DNA from: Pseudanabaena sp. PCC 6802 | GTDB lineage: Bacteria; Cyanobacteriota; Cyanobacteriia; Pseudanabaenales; Pseudanabaenaceae | Direction of reading: 5' to 3' | Length of the DNA: 64,000 nucleotides | Assembly (NCBI RefSeq): GCF_000332175.1 | Contig: NZ_KB235914.1 | Location: 4,433,793 to 4,497,792, forward strand | In this document: piece after piece, positions 1-9,000 of the stretch | Position numbering within the stretch: position 1 is the stretch's first letter | Layout of the letters: each line of letters starts with the position of its first letter | Program-made: the position numbers and the translations under genes | The notes under the pieces: generated by a model | Told to the model about the DNA's origin: nothing | Database searches by the model: none | Seen by the model: the letters and a program-made list of their open reading frames with translations, nothing else

Positions 1-1
1 C

Positions 2-2944
2 CACATCGATCCCGGTTTACTGAGAGAAGTGGAAGATGCAAGGCAGCAAAGAATATTGTATTTGCGCCAAAAACATTATGAGCGATCGCATCAATCCGAG
101 CCTTCCCAGTTTAGAGATCGTTCTTTTAGCAGGGATGTAATTATTATTACTGGAGCGGATACGAAGTTTTTCGAGTTAGCTCAAGGAACTATTCGGTCAA
201 TCCGAGATAAGCCTCAAGGTAAAGATGTGGCTATAGGATTCCTCGATCTAGGTTGCACTGCTGAAGAAATTAGGTGGTTGCAAGATCGCGTCGATATCAT
301 CAAACAGCCAGTTTGGGATTTTGATTTTCCCAATCGAGAGCGATCGCCCGAATATTTAAAAGGGCTGCTAGCACGACCATTTTTACGACAGTATTTCCCA
401 AATTTTGACATTTACCTCTGGATCGATGCCGATGCCTGGGTGCAAGACTGGTATGCAATTGAATTATTTATCCAGGGAGCTAACCGCAAGGGGCTGGCGA
501 TCGTGCCCGAACTAGACCGATGTAGCAATAAGGAGTATGGCGGGCAAGTTGATTTTCAGCGTTATAAATCTAATCATTATAAGAGCTTTTTCGGCAATAG
601 CGTAGCTGAGAAATTATGCACGTATCCCATGTTGAACGCTGGAGTTTTTGCGCTCCGTTGCGATGCGCCGCATTGGCAAATCTGGGAAAGCTTACTGCGT
701 CAGGGATTGCAGAATTGTGCCAATTTCTTAACCGATCAGTTTGCGCTGAACTTTGCAATTTACGAGCATGGGTTGCTTGCTCAAACAGAGTTTCTGCCGG
801 GCTGGTGCAATTGGTTACTACTGCACGGACTTCCCATGCTGGATAGTACTACATACAATCTGGTCGAGACCTATTTGCCGCACGTTCCTATAGGGATATT
901 GCATCTTGCCGGAGGTTACAAGCAATTTAAACAGCTAAAACTATCAGCGATCGCAGGTGGGATAGTTGCCGTGAATATTCGCTATCCTGAATTCAAACAA
1001 CAACGAGAGAGAGTATCTGCACTTCAAGATCGAGTCAAAAGCGATTCTCTACCTTCAGGAGACTATATCTCTCAGGGTTTTGTCTCAATTTATCCAGATC
1101 TTTGTTTACCCAATATTGCGGTTAGCAACTCCAATGCGAGCGATCGCTCATACCAACACAACCGCTATTTCGATCGCCGCCATCCCGGCTTGCCATTACT
1201 CAGCCGCGATGAAGCACTTATTCTCTATAATATTGCGCTCCAATATAAAGGCAGAAGGGGACTGGCGATCGGCGCTCAGATGGGATGGACGTTGTGTCAT
1301 ATGGCGATCGTGGGTCTAGAACTAGATGTTCTGGATTCGATGCTAGGAGATAAAGAAGTGCTCCAAAGCATTAAGTCATCCATTGACTCTGCTAAAGAGA
1401 TATTTGGTACGATCTCTCAAGTTACTTTAGTTCCTGGCGATAGTTCCCAGGTTGTTGAAGAATTAGGCAACCAGTTGCAACGCCGTTGGTCTACGATCTT
1501 CATTGACAGTAGCTTTGATCGCTCGTCTGTTCGCCATCTGGCGATCGTCTGCGAACGATATGCCGAACCTGATGCCACCATCTTGTTTGCCAATGCCTCA
1601 GTGCCCGAGGTCGTCGCTAGCTTAAACGATCTCAAAAATAGGGGATGGCAGACAACGATCTATCAAACCCTGCAAGGCATGGCCGTTGCCTGGAGAGGCA
1701 ACATCCAGCCTATCAAGCATTACAGCGATCCCAAGCTAGGACAATCTGTCCGACTTCCCACGGCACCAGTCAAACATATTTTGCTGTGTACTGGCGATCG
1801 CGGTGTGGGCGGCGTGGCGAAATACAATCACTCCCTGCTCTGTGCCCTAGCCGAACGGGGCTACAAAGTCACCTGCGTCCAACCCCACGCCGTAGATACC
1901 GATGCTGTAAATATCCGCCAACAACTAGGCGTTCGGCATCTATGGCTCGACGATCGCCAAACTCAAGCAGAACTCAATCGCATCTTTAATACGAGTTCAG
2001 AACGCCCTCATCTCATTATTAGTAGCAATACCAGCCCCTTCTCTAATCTCGACATTCAATCAACCGCAATTGAATTTGACATTCCTTACATCATTGTTGA
2101 GGGACTCGTCATGCCCGAATATATCCAAAGAGAAACTCCCGAGAGGATTAAACAACTAGCTCGTCACTACTCCCAAGCCAAACAAACGATCGCTGTCTCT
2201 ACTGAGAACCTTAATCTCCTGCACCAACAGTTTGGCTTGCCGCGCGATCGCGGTCGAGTAATTTACTATGGCAGGCCGCCGCAATACTTTACACCGCGCG
2301 ATCTTGCCAATAGCAATAGCCTGCGCCAAAGCTTGCAAATTCCCCACAATGCGATCGTCTGCTTCACATCAGCCCGCATAGAAGTACGCAAAGGCTACCA
2401 CTATCAACTAGAAGCCATCCAGGCATTAATCGCAACGCCCGTCTGGGAACGCCTATATTTTGTCTGGGCTGGCGGCGGCATTTTTAGACCGCAACTCGAA
2501 GCACAGCTTAAAGAGGCTTTAGAGCAATTAGGAATTTCAAACAGAGTTAAGTTTCTCGGGCAGGTACAAGACGTAGCAGAATGGATAGATTTAGCCGATA
2601 TTTTTATCTTGCCATCCCAAAATGAAGGTATGCCCCTGTCGGTAATTGAAGCAATGGCTAAGGGCATTGCCATAATCGCCACCGCCGTGGGTGGGATCCC
2701 CGAAGCTCTAGGTAATACAGGTCGCTTAATTTCCGATCCTAAAACTGACCCGCAACGTACCGTGACAGAATTAGTCCTTGCCATTCAAGAATTAGCCGCG
2801 CAACTAGAACTGCGCGATCGCCTGGGTCGAGATGCCAAACAAAGAGCAGAGCAATTATTTAGCGAAGAGCGCATGTTAGAAGAGACGATCGCCGAGATTC
2901 AAACCGCTATTGCGGAAACCGTCGGCACCAGTTCTGGTAGGTAA
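2..2944 (+). CDS. multi-domain glycosyltransferase, 5' end outside window
   Basis: The frame is open to the window edge, so the gene probably starts upstream; a GTG at 29 is the first internal start and would give 971 residues. Numbering from it, residues ~35-330 look like a nucleotide-sugar transferase of GT-A type with a DADAW (DxD) motif near 133. Residues ~395-565 resemble a class I methyltransferase or methyltransferase-like module. Residues ~590-960 are a GT4-type GT-B domain: a GGVAKYNHSL donor-side loop, a GRPPQYF segment and an NEGMPLSVIEAM E-x7-E motif near 864-873. The likely role is building a surface polysaccharide or glycan, possibly adding two sugars, with methylation if the middle domain is active. 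Acceptor and sugars cannot be inferred. No signal peptide is visible in the part present. Confidence 0.85.
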   Translation, partial: HIDPGLLREVEDARQQRILYLRQKHYERSHQSEPSQFRDRSFSRDVIIITGADTKFFELAQGTIRSIRDKPQGKDVAIGFLDLGCTAEEIRWLQDRVDIIKQPVWDFDFPNRERSPEYLKGLLARPFLRQYFPNFDIYLWIDADAWVQDWYAIELFIQGANRKGLAIVPELDRCSNKEYGGQVDFQRYKSNHYKSFFGNSVAEKLCTYPMLNAGVFALRCDAPHWQIWESLLRQGLQNCANFLTDQFALNFAIYEHGLLAQTEFLPGWCNWLLLHGLPMLDSTTYNLVETYLPHVPIGILHLAGGYKQFKQLKLSAIAGGIVAVNIRYPEFKQQRERVSALQDRVKSDSLPSGDYISQGFVSIYPDLCLPNIAVSNSNASDRSYQHNRYFDRRHPGLPLLSRDEALILYNIALQYKGRRGLAIGAQMGWTLCHMAIVGLELDVLDSMLGDKEVLQSIKSSIDSAKEIFGTISQVTLVPGDSSQVVEELGNQLQRRWSTIFIDSSFDRSSVRHLAIVCERYAEPDATILFANASVPEVVASLNDLKNRGWQTTIYQTLQGMAVAWRGNIQPIKHYSDPKLGQSVRLPTAPVKHILLCTGDRGVGGVAKYNHSLLCALAERGYKVTCVQPHAVDTDAVNIRQQLGVRHLWLDDRQTQAELNRIFNTSSERPHLIISSNTSPFSNLDIQSTAIEFDIPYIIVEGLVMPEYIQRETPERIKQLARHYSQAKQTIAVSTENLNLLHQQFGLPRDRGRVIYYGRPPQYFTPRDLANSNSLRQSLQIPHNAIVCFTSARIEVRKGYHYQLEAIQALIATPVWERLYFVWAGGGIFRPQLEAQLKEALEQLGISNRVKFLGQVQDVAEWIDLADIFILPSQNEGMPLSVIEAMAKGIAIIATAVGGIPEALGNTGRLISDPKTDPQRTVTELVLAIQELAAQLELRDRLGRDAKQRAEQLFSEERMLEETIAEIQTAIAETVGTSSGR

Positions 2945-2971
2945 AATTGCGGGAAACTGCAAATATACCTA
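2945..2971 (+). promoter_or_regulatory. upstream element shared with the second RTX gene
   Basis: This 27-bp block matches 6193-6219 at 22 of 27 positions (core AAACTGCA, ending ACCTAG). Each copy lies 140-190 bp upstream of an RTX-type gene. Both genes also have GAGGAGTAA just before the start codon. A common promoter or regulator site is inferred, or simply ancestry by gene duplication. Confidence 0.4.
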
Positions 2972-3112
2972 GATGTCTTCGTGCTATTTTTATTGCTATA
3001 CGCGGTTCTCAGAAATGTCTCAGATTCGTATTCGTAAGTTCCAACCGCATAGACATGACAGATTAGGGATGGCGCAAGTTTTTAGGAAGAAACTTGAGGA
3101 GTAACATGCAAA

Positions 3113-4018
3113 ATGGCAATCTTTACCGGCACTGCTGCCGATGACTTTTATATAGCTACGCCAGAGGGCGATCGCGCCTCCGGTCTTGATGGTAACGATA
3201 CTTTAACTGGTAGTGTTGGCAAGGATGCACTGGACGGTGGCAATAACAACGATGTATTGATATCCGATCTCCCAGTCGGTTTTAGTACGCCCACAATAGA
3301 TATAGCTTTGGGTGGCGATCTAGAGGGAAATGACACTCTCTCAGGTAATGCGGGCAACGATACGCTGATTGGCGCTCGGACTGGGTTTAGTAACGATGTA
3401 TTGCTTGGCAGTGGTGATAGCGATCTCCTGATTGCTTCTAACTTCGGCGGCAATATCCTCTTCGGCGGACAAGGGGATGACATTATCTATGGCGGTTTCC
3501 TGAATGGCAATTTTATGAATGGCAACGCGGGAGACGACCTTCTGGTAGCTGGTTTAGGCAATGACACCATGCAAGGTGGTAGTGGCAACGATACTCTGGT
3601 TGCAGGCGTGAGTAGCAACGAATTGTTTGGCGGTAGAGGTGCCGACGAATTTCAATTTCTCAGCAAGCAGGAGAATACTTTGTCAGTATTAATAGGGACA
3701 GAGCAAATCCTGAGAAGTGATGGTGGGTTTGGTGGTAGCGATACTATCCACGACTTTGGAGTGGAGGATAGAATTACGATTAGCGAACTAGATCGCAACA
3801 CCCTTATTACTGTATTTAATAACTCCGCTGGTGCAGCCGTAATTACAATTAATGGAACGGCTGGCAACGGGCAGCCTGCGAATCAAACCATCTCGGTTTT
3901 AGGTATGACCAGAGAACAGTTATTGTCACCAGAATCGCGGTTCCTTTCTATTAATGGCAACTTTTTTACTATCGACGATGCAACTAACTCAGATGGCTTA
4001 TCCAGTTTCACAGTTTGA
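3113..4018 (+). CDS. RTX-type calcium-binding repeat protein (short paralogue)
   Basis: 301 residues. Residues ~20-180 hold degenerate nonapeptide repeats of hemolysin type (GNDTL, GGQGDD, GNAGDD, GGSGNDTL), which fold into a calcium-bound beta-roll in this family. Residues ~195-300 form a second conserved region also found in the paralogue at 6406-7953; the first 20 residues match too. It lacks the extra C-terminal repeat domain of the paralogue. There is no N-terminal signal peptide; family members usually leave by type I secretion through an uncleaved C-terminal signal, but no type I exporter is in this window. GAGGAG at 3096-3101 supports this start. The 3' end overlaps the convergent ATP-grasp gene by 11 bp. 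Likely an extracellular or surface-layer-associated protein. Confidence 0.85.
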   Translation: MAIFTGTAADDFYIATPEGDRASGLDGNDTLTGSVGKDALDGGNNNDVLISDLPVGFSTPTIDIALGGDLEGNDTLSGNAGNDTLIGARTGFSNDVLLGSGDSDLLIASNFGGNILFGGQGDDIIYGGFLNGNFMNGNAGDDLLVAGLGNDTMQGGSGNDTLVAGVSSNELFGGRGADEFQFLSKQENTLSVLIGTEQILRSDGGFGGSDTIHDFGVEDRITISELDRNTLITVFNNSAGAAVITINGTAGNGQPANQTISVLGMTREQLLSPESRFLSINGNFFTIDDATNSDGLSSFTV

Positions 4019-4982
4019 GCAATAAGTTGGAAAAGGCTTGAGTAAGACGCGATCGCATTGGCAGCAGATAATCGAACGAATCGCCTGCTGCCGGAAATGG
4101 CAGAGCGTTCATGCAAGCATTTGCCTCAAACAGGAGTAAATCTCCATTTGGCAGCGGACTGGCATCTACCCCTAAATAATGCAGCCCGAGTTTATCGATC
4201 AGGGCGCGCAGTGCCTTGAGTCGCCGATCGCCTAAAATTACCTGGTAGTTTTCCAGAAATTCTCTTTCCTCGTCAAGCAAAGATGGTTGGCCGATCATCA
4301 CGTCCGATCGCGTGCGGCTGTGAATGTTCCAGTCGCGACCGATAATCAAGTGGCGAGGCACGACTTCCCCTGTGGCAAAAACAAAGAATCGACATTTACG
4401 ATACAATCCATCGTGACTGCGAAAATCGTGAAACTCTGTGAGATACACCTGTCGAGACGATAACGCAGAAATTGCGCCGATCGCAGCAGCATCTGCTATT
4501 TTTACTAATGCCGTACCGCCGTGGGCACCCGCTGGTCTGGCTAGTAAAGGATAGCGCAGCCCCGCCACCGCTACCGACTTCTTTGCCAGTGCCGGTTTAT
4601 TGGCAACCCGAATCGTACCAGGCGTTACCAACCCTGTAATGCCAGCGGCTACTTTTGCTACCTCCTCCCGATGGGTTTGCAGCACGTGTTTGGGGTGATT
4701 CACAATGGTTCTATTTTTTTGTTGGCGCAGTACAGTTCTCAGGTTGGATAAAGTATGGGGGTTAATATCGGGGTCGGAGATCGTATTGAGGAGAATGCCT
4801 TCTCGCGGCACGATCGCCATTTCAATTTCTGCTAATTTGGCATGGGCAAATACCAGGCGTTGTAGCTCAAACCGGGTATCGTCAAGCAGTTCCCACAGAT
4901 CGCAGTTGCCGCTTATCTGGCGGGCTGATTCGATCTTTAAGCGATCGTCAGCTCCGCGCAATACAATAACGGGAATTACCAT
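4008..4982 (-). CDS. ATP-grasp ligase-like protein
   Basis: 324 residues. The C-terminal two thirds show ATP-grasp features: a YPLLARPAGAHGG segment (near 145-155, lysine-poor glycine loop), a GVDASPLPNGDLLLFEANA metal-binding stretch near 285-300, where the Glu and Asn would hold Mg, and an acidic Asp just before it. Family enzymes join a carboxylate to an amine or thiol through an acyl phosphate. It follows the methyltransferase gene by 15 bp, so the two probably form one transcript. The substrate is unknown. The size resembles graspetide ligases, but I see no precursor-peptide gene and the N-terminal part does not look like MvdC/MvdD. The 3' end overlaps the RTX gene convergently. Confidence 0.7.
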   Translation of the reverse strand: MVIPVIVLRGADDRLKIESARQISGNCDLWELLDDTRFELQRLVFAHAKLAEIEMAIVPREGILLNTISDPDINPHTLSNLRTVLRQQKNRTIVNHPKHVLQTHREEVAKVAAGITGLVTPGTIRVANKPALAKKSVAVAGLRYPLLARPAGAHGGTALVKIADAAAIGAISALSSRQVYLTEFHDFRSHDGLYRKCRFFVFATGEVVPRHLIIGRDWNIHSRTRSDVMIGQPSLLDEEREFLENYQVILGDRRLKALRALIDKLGLHYLGVDASPLPNGDLLLFEANACMNALPFPAAGDSFDYLLPMRSRLTQAFSNLLLKL

Positions 4983-4997
4983 AGCTAGGACTCACTG

Positions 4998-5750
4998 TTA
5001 ATCTTCATTCGTTGCCAACAAGAGATGCAGAGACCAGGGTAACCCGATACCTCGCTCGTCAAACTCCAGAGACCCCAAGTACTCCTTCACGCCGTGTAAT
5101 ATTTCTAGATCGGCGATCTGCTCCAGCCCAAACATCAGGCGGATAAAGCGACTCAAATCTTCAGTTGTCGCAAACCGCCATTGGTAACGAGCGGCGCGAT
5201 CTTGCTTTAAAGTTAACCCCGCCTCAGATATTGCCGCACGGAAGCTGTCATCTATATATTTACCAACATGACCGTCCGGGTTGTGGGCATCCACAAATTC
5301 ATCCAGGAAGCGAGCAACCGGGCTGTTGCGGGCAACCTCAGCGATCGCCAGGCGACCGCCTTTACGCAACACCCGCTTTACTTCGCGAAAGATGGATACA
5401 TGGTCAGATTCATGATGTAGCCCGGCCAAACTAACTACCACGTCAACTTCACCCGACTTTAATGGTATATCTGCAAGCGGGCAACAGTGGGTTTCAGCGA
5501 TCGAGTCTTGGCAGCACCTGAAAAAAATCGGCGAAGGGTCAACCGCAATTAACCTCACACCTTTTAATTCTTTGTAGTTCAATAAATAACCGCCACCAGA
5601 GGGCATATCCACCAATGTTTCACCGATTTGCGGATTAGCCAAAGAGAGCGCCGCTTCGAACTCAGCATCTCTAGCGTTTGGGCAGTTCAGCATAGCGGCA
5701 TGATACGCATCCCCCCTACGACTGAAAATCTCGGTGTAACTCTTAAACAT
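4998..5750 (-). CDS. class I SAM-dependent methyltransferase
   Basis: 250 residues of Methyltransf_11 type. The SAM-binding motif I region reads ETLVDMPSGGGYLL (near 45-58, with Pro-Ser instead of the usual Gly-x-Gly start), followed by VDPSP (motif II acidic end), LADIPLKSGEVDVV (motif III/IV) and a histidine-rich SLAGLHHESD. The substrate is unknown. It heads a two-gene unit with the ATP-grasp gene 15 bp downstream, which suggests that a small molecule or peptide is ligated and methylated. It begins about 650 bp upstream of, and divergent from, the longer RTX gene. Confidence 0.8.
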   Translation of the reverse strand: MFKSYTEIFSRRGDAYHAAMLNCPNARDAEFEAALSLANPQIGETLVDMPSGGGYLLNYKELKGVRLIAVDPSPIFFRCCQDSIAETHCCPLADIPLKSGEVDVVVSLAGLHHESDHVSIFREVKRVLRKGGRLAIAEVARNSPVARFLDEFVDAHNPDGHVGKYIDDSFRAAISEAGLTLKQDRAARYQWRFATTEDLSRFIRLMFGLEQIADLEILHGVKEYLGSLEFDERGIGLPWSLHLLLATNED

Positions 5751-5878
5751 TATTGTTACATGTTGCTAAAAACTTCTGGCGTTCTGAATTTTGAGAATAT
5801 ACTACGGATCGAGCACAACAAATAGGATCTCGCACAGCAACCTTTTATATAGTCCGCTCCAGCCGACTTTAGCTTTGA

Positions 5879-5900
5879 GCCAAGAAATTGATTTCTTGGC
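5879..5900. repeat. 22-bp perfect palindromic repeat
   Basis: Two 10-bp arms (GCCAAGAAAT / ATTTCTTGGC) around a 2-bp centre. A near copy lies at 32205-32228. It sits in the 655-bp gap between the methyltransferase gene and the long RTX gene. No U-tract follows, so a terminator role is not supported. Confidence 0.6.
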
Positions 5901-6010
5901 CTTCTGCGATCGAGATGCGTAACAACATGGGCTTTCCCAACAAATTACATCAAGCCAAGCAGAGCTGCGCGTAAGTCATTAGGAATCTGGTCGACTGACA
6001 AATTTGTTAC

Positions 6011-6114
6011 CCCTCATCCCCCAGCCCCTTCGCCCACAAGGGGCGAAGGGGGGCTAGAGTCCACAGGAGTTAAAAACCCTTCTCCCGCTCTGGGAGAGGG
6101 GTTTGGGGTGAGGG
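6011..6114. repeat. GC-rich interspersed repeat, copy 1
   Basis: About 104 bp starting CCCTCATCCC and ending GGGGTGAGGG, with two internal hairpins (the GCCCCTTCGCCC/GGGCGAAGGGG and TCTCCCGCTCTGGGAGA types). A second copy starts at 63925 and runs off the window. It is a palindromic intergenic repeat of the kind common in filamentous cyanobacteria, with no coding content. The rest of 5751-6405 shows only this repeat, the palindrome at 5879 and the shared block at 6193. Confidence 0.75.
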
Positions 6115-6192
6115 CGGATAACTTTTGTCAGTCAGACAGCATCAGGAATAGTGTGGGGGCGGAAGCAAATTTCACCTAGCTCGGCGCAGAAT

Positions 6193-6219
6193 ATTGCCGA
6201 AAACTGCACAATTACCTAG
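6193..6219 (+). promoter_or_regulatory. upstream element shared with the first RTX gene
   Basis: Matches 2945-2971 at 22 of 27 positions and lies 187 bp before the start of the long RTX gene. It may be a shared promoter or regulatory site, or a relic of the duplication that made the two RTX genes. Confidence 0.4.
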
Positions 6220-6405
6220 TACATGTTGTGATATGTTTAGTTATGTAAGGTGGCAAGTTTCTAAAAACATGCGAAGTGCACAAGCGTCCAGTTTATTACC
6301 TACTGGCGGCAGAGGCACCGCAGGGTTACCGTCATAGTAGGTAACGCATGGCACATTAGAAGGCTAGAACTTGTAAACTAAAAAACTCGAGGAGTAAATA
6401 ATTAA

Positions 6406-7953
6406 ATGGCAGTTTTTACAGGAACCAACGCAAACGACAGTTATTTAGCAACTACTGCAGGCGATGACGCTAGAGGCCTCAGAGGCGACGACACTCTAAC
6501 TGGTAACGTCGGCAAAGATACACTCAATGGTAATGCTGACAACGACCTTTTGTTTGCTGATAGCTTAACCCAAACCGCAGGCGGTAACGACAGTTTATTT
6601 GGCGGTCAAGGTTCTGATACCCTGGTTGGTGCTCGCTTTGGCTTTAGCGCTGACAGCTTGGGTGGTAACAGAGGCGAAGACGTATTGATCGCTTCCACCA
6701 ACGGTGGTAACACGCTCTTTGGCGGTCAAGGCAATGACACGATCTACGGTAGCGTTGCCAACTCCAACACCATGAACGGCGACATCGGCGACGACGTAGT
6801 GGTTGCTGGCAGAGGTAACGATCGCATGTTGGGTGCCGATGGTAACGACACCCTTATCGGTGGCAGCGGCAACAACGACATGTTCGGCGAATCTGGCAAC
6901 GACCAGTTCCAGTTCTTCACCGCCGTACCTCAAGACCTGGTTCTGTTCACGGGGGCAGAGCAAGTAGTCAGAAGCAGAGGCGGCTTCGGTGGTTCGGACA
7001 CCATCTTTGACTTCTCTACTGGCGACACGATTTCAATTTCACAACTAGACCGCAACGCCACAGTTAGCGTCACCACCAACTCTGCTGGTGCAGCAGTAGT
7101 CACGATTGCAGGCACGGCAAGCGATGGCACCCCTGCTAACCAAACCATTACGGTTGTGGGCGTGACCAAGGATCAACTGCTCGCTCCTGGCGCACAGTTG
7201 TTTGCGGTCAACGGCAGCTTCATCACCACTAACGACACCGTCAATACCGGTGATGGCGCGACATCCACCTTCACAGTTGGTGGAGCTGGTGCCGTCATCA
7301 AGGGCAGCAACCTCATCGGTAGTCCTACTGCTGATACCTTCACCGACGATCCAACTGCTGCAACCACGGCTAATGGCATCCAGTTGCTGACCACAGTCAA
7401 CGACGATACCGTCACTGGTAACGCTGGCGATGACTACGCCTTCGGTAGCGCTGGTAACGATATCCTCAATGGCAATGCTAGTGCCACTGCGACTGGCGCT
7501 CCCAGTGCTAACACTGCTCCTGGCTTGGGCGACACGCTCATCGGCGGTCAAGGCTTTGATACGTTGACTGGTGGTTCTGGTACTGACAACTTCGTACTTG
7601 ATGTCTTCCAGCCTGGTGTCATCGATACCATTGCTGACTTCAAGCCCGTAACAGAATTCGATCGCATCCTGATCAGCGCGGCTGGTTTTGGTGGTTCGCT
7701 CATTGCCGGTCAAAAAGCCTCTGCTGCTGCTCCAGCCAGCTTCTTCTTTACGCTCGGTGCAGGTGGCGTAGAAGGTCAGAATGCTCCTGCCGCTAACATC
7801 GGTACTTCTACCTTCTTCTACGACACAGTCGGTGGCGGCCTCTACTTCGACAGAGATGGTGGTGGTACTGGTACCACATTTACTCAAGTCGCTCAGGTTA
7901 CACCACAATTCGGTAACGCAGCGGCTATCACTCAACTGGTAATTATTGCCTAG
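6406..7953 (+). CDS. RTX-type calcium-binding repeat protein (long paralogue)
   Basis: 515 residues, very Gly/Asn/Asp/Thr-rich and almost free of Lys and Cys. Residues 1-290 parallel the 301-residue protein at 3113-4018 (start MAVFTGTNAND, then repeats such as GGQGNDTIYG and GADGNDTLIGG). Residues ~300-400 add a second repeat array (TVTGNAGDDYAFGSAGNDIL, LIGGQGFDTLTGG). The tail from ~395 (DNFVLDVF, then IADFKPVTEFDRI) is the C-terminal domain usual in cyanobacterial hemolysin-type proteins and probably carries the type I secretion signal. The start follows GAGGAGTAA at about 10 bp. Codon use is more regular than in the neighbours, which suggests high expression. A strong terminator follows. 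Likely an abundant secreted or surface protein. Confidence 0.9.
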   Translation: MAVFTGTNANDSYLATTAGDDARGLRGDDTLTGNVGKDTLNGNADNDLLFADSLTQTAGGNDSLFGGQGSDTLVGARFGFSADSLGGNRGEDVLIASTNGGNTLFGGQGNDTIYGSVANSNTMNGDIGDDVVVAGRGNDRMLGADGNDTLIGGSGNNDMFGESGNDQFQFFTAVPQDLVLFTGAEQVVRSRGGFGGSDTIFDFSTGDTISISQLDRNATVSVTTNSAGAAVVTIAGTASDGTPANQTITVVGVTKDQLLAPGAQLFAVNGSFITTNDTVNTGDGATSTFTVGGAGAVIKGSNLIGSPTADTFTDDPTAATTANGIQLLTTVNDDTVTGNAGDDYAFGSAGNDILNGNASATATGAPSANTAPGLGDTLIGGQGFDTLTGGSGTDNFVLDVFQPGVIDTIADFKPVTEFDRILISAAGFGGSLIAGQKASAAAPASFFFTLGAGGVEGQNAPAANIGTSTFFYDTVGGGLYFDRDGGGTGTTFTQVAQVTPQFGNAAAITQLVIIA

Positions 7954-7997
7954 TTCTAGGTAATCTAAAAATCCAGTACATCTAGTATTGGATATCT

Positions 7998-8030
7998 AAA
8001 AAAGAGGCGGTTAATAACCGCCTCTTTTTT
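7998..8030 (+). terminator. Rho-independent terminator of the RTX gene
   Basis: Two perfect 16-bp arms meet almost without a loop; the core is GAGGCGGTTA / TAACCGCCTC, flanked by an A6 run on the left and a T6 run on the right. It lies 45 bp after the RTX stop codon. The A/T symmetry means it could act in both directions. Confidence 0.9.
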
Positions 8031-8083
8031 GTCTGCAGATCTAGTAGTAAGCTAATCGCGCCTCCAGTGCTACTCTAGTTCTC

Positions 8084-8974
8084 ATGAGAACAGATACCCT
8101 TTTCTATCAATTGTTTCGAGCATTTAAACCTCTGCTGTTCGAGCTAATCGAGCAACCGATATCTAATGCAGAAGGATACGAGTTTGTTTCTGTTGAGGTG
8201 AAAGAAAAAGCCTTCCGCATTGATGGTGTTTTCCTGCCCAAAGACGAGGACAAGTTAATTATCTTCACAGAGGTTCAATTCCAGCCTAAATCTGACTTCT
8301 ATGAAGACTTCATGACAGAGAACTTTATGTATCTCAGGCAGTACAAGCCCAAACAAGACTGGCAAGCAGTAGCAATTTTTGCGAAACGCAGCTACGATCC
8401 TGGTGAGGTTCACTATTATCGAGAGCTATACGCTAGCGGTCGTATCCTACGAGTTTACCTAGAGGATTGGCAAGATCGAGATACTGATTCTTGGGCAATC
8501 AAGATCGTGCAGTTAGTCCTGGCATCGACAGCTAAAGCAAAAAAATTAGCAGAACAGTTAGCTGTGCTGGTGGAGCAAGAAACCTTAACTGACCTAAGAG
8601 AGAAAGTTGTAGAATTAGTTGAGACGGTGTTAGTGTACAAATTTCCGCAGTTAAGTCGCGAGGAAATCCAGGCCATGTTTACACTTGACGATCTAAGGCA
8701 AACTCGTGTTTATCAGGATGCTAAACAAGAAGGCATGCAGCAAGGTATGCAGCAAGGTATGCAGCAAGGTATGCAGCAAGGTATGCAGCAGGGGCAGACT
8801 GCTTTGGTCTTGCGGTTACTAACTCGAAAATTTGGATCTTTGCGTAAAGGGTTGCGATCGCAAGTCGAGCAATTATCCACCCACCAACTGGAAAGCCTAG
8901 CAGAAGCAATTTTAGATTGCGATCGCCTCGAAGATCTAGAGATATGGTTTGCCAGACTGGATAAGGCCACTTGA
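8084..8974 (+). CDS. DUF2887/Rpn-type PD-(D/E)xK nuclease-like protein with DUF4351 tail
   Basis: 296 residues. The N-terminal ~200 residues match the cyanobacterial DUF2887 pattern (start MRTDTLFYQLFRAF, then FRIDGVFLP, EVQFQ, ENFMYLRQ, RVYLEDW). Here the Asp of RIDGVF and the Glu-x-Gln of TEVQFQ look like a PD-(D/E)xK nuclease core, as in Rpn recombination-promoting proteins. Five tandem MQQG units (8735-8794) follow near 218-237, then a DUF4351-like helical tail (LRLLTRKFGSL to the end). Homologues are multi-copy in cyanobacteria and are associated with mobile DNA. IS256 material begins 26 bp after its stop codon. Function in the cell is not established. Confidence 0.85.
   Translation: MRTDTLFYQLFRAFKPLLFELIEQPISNAEGYEFVSVEVKEKAFRIDGVFLPKDEDKLIIFTEVQFQPKSDFYEDFMTENFMYLRQYKPKQDWQAVAIFAKRSYDPGEVHYYRELYASGRILRVYLEDWQDRDTDSWAIKIVQLVLASTAKAKKLAEQLAVLVEQETLTDLREKVVELVETVLVYKFPQLSREEIQAMFTLDDLRQTRVYQDAKQEGMQQGMQQGMQQGMQQGMQQGQTALVLRLLTRKFGSLRKGLRSQVEQLSTHQLESLAEAILDCDRLEDLEIWFARLDKAT
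8735..8794 (+). repeat. five tandem 12-bp units inside the DUF2887 gene
   Basis: The unit ATGCAGCAAGGT is repeated four times exactly and a fifth time with two changes, encoding Met-Gln-Gln-Gly. Because 12 is a multiple of 3, slippage would change linker length without a frameshift. Confidence 0.95.
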
Positions 8975-9000
8975 CGGCGTGAGAGTGCCCTGATTGAGAC

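Noticed and set aside
4008-5750. ATP-grasp/methyltransferase pair as a graspetide (microviridin-like) cluster
   Set aside because: No precursor peptide with a conserved leader or TxKxPSD-type core is visible nearby, and the ATP-grasp N-terminus does not match known ligases. Left as an open possibility only.
7045-7935. 296-codon frame antisense to the long RTX gene
   Set aside because: Shadow of a repetitive gene with strong codon bias; no ribosome site, and the RTX product on the other strand is certain.
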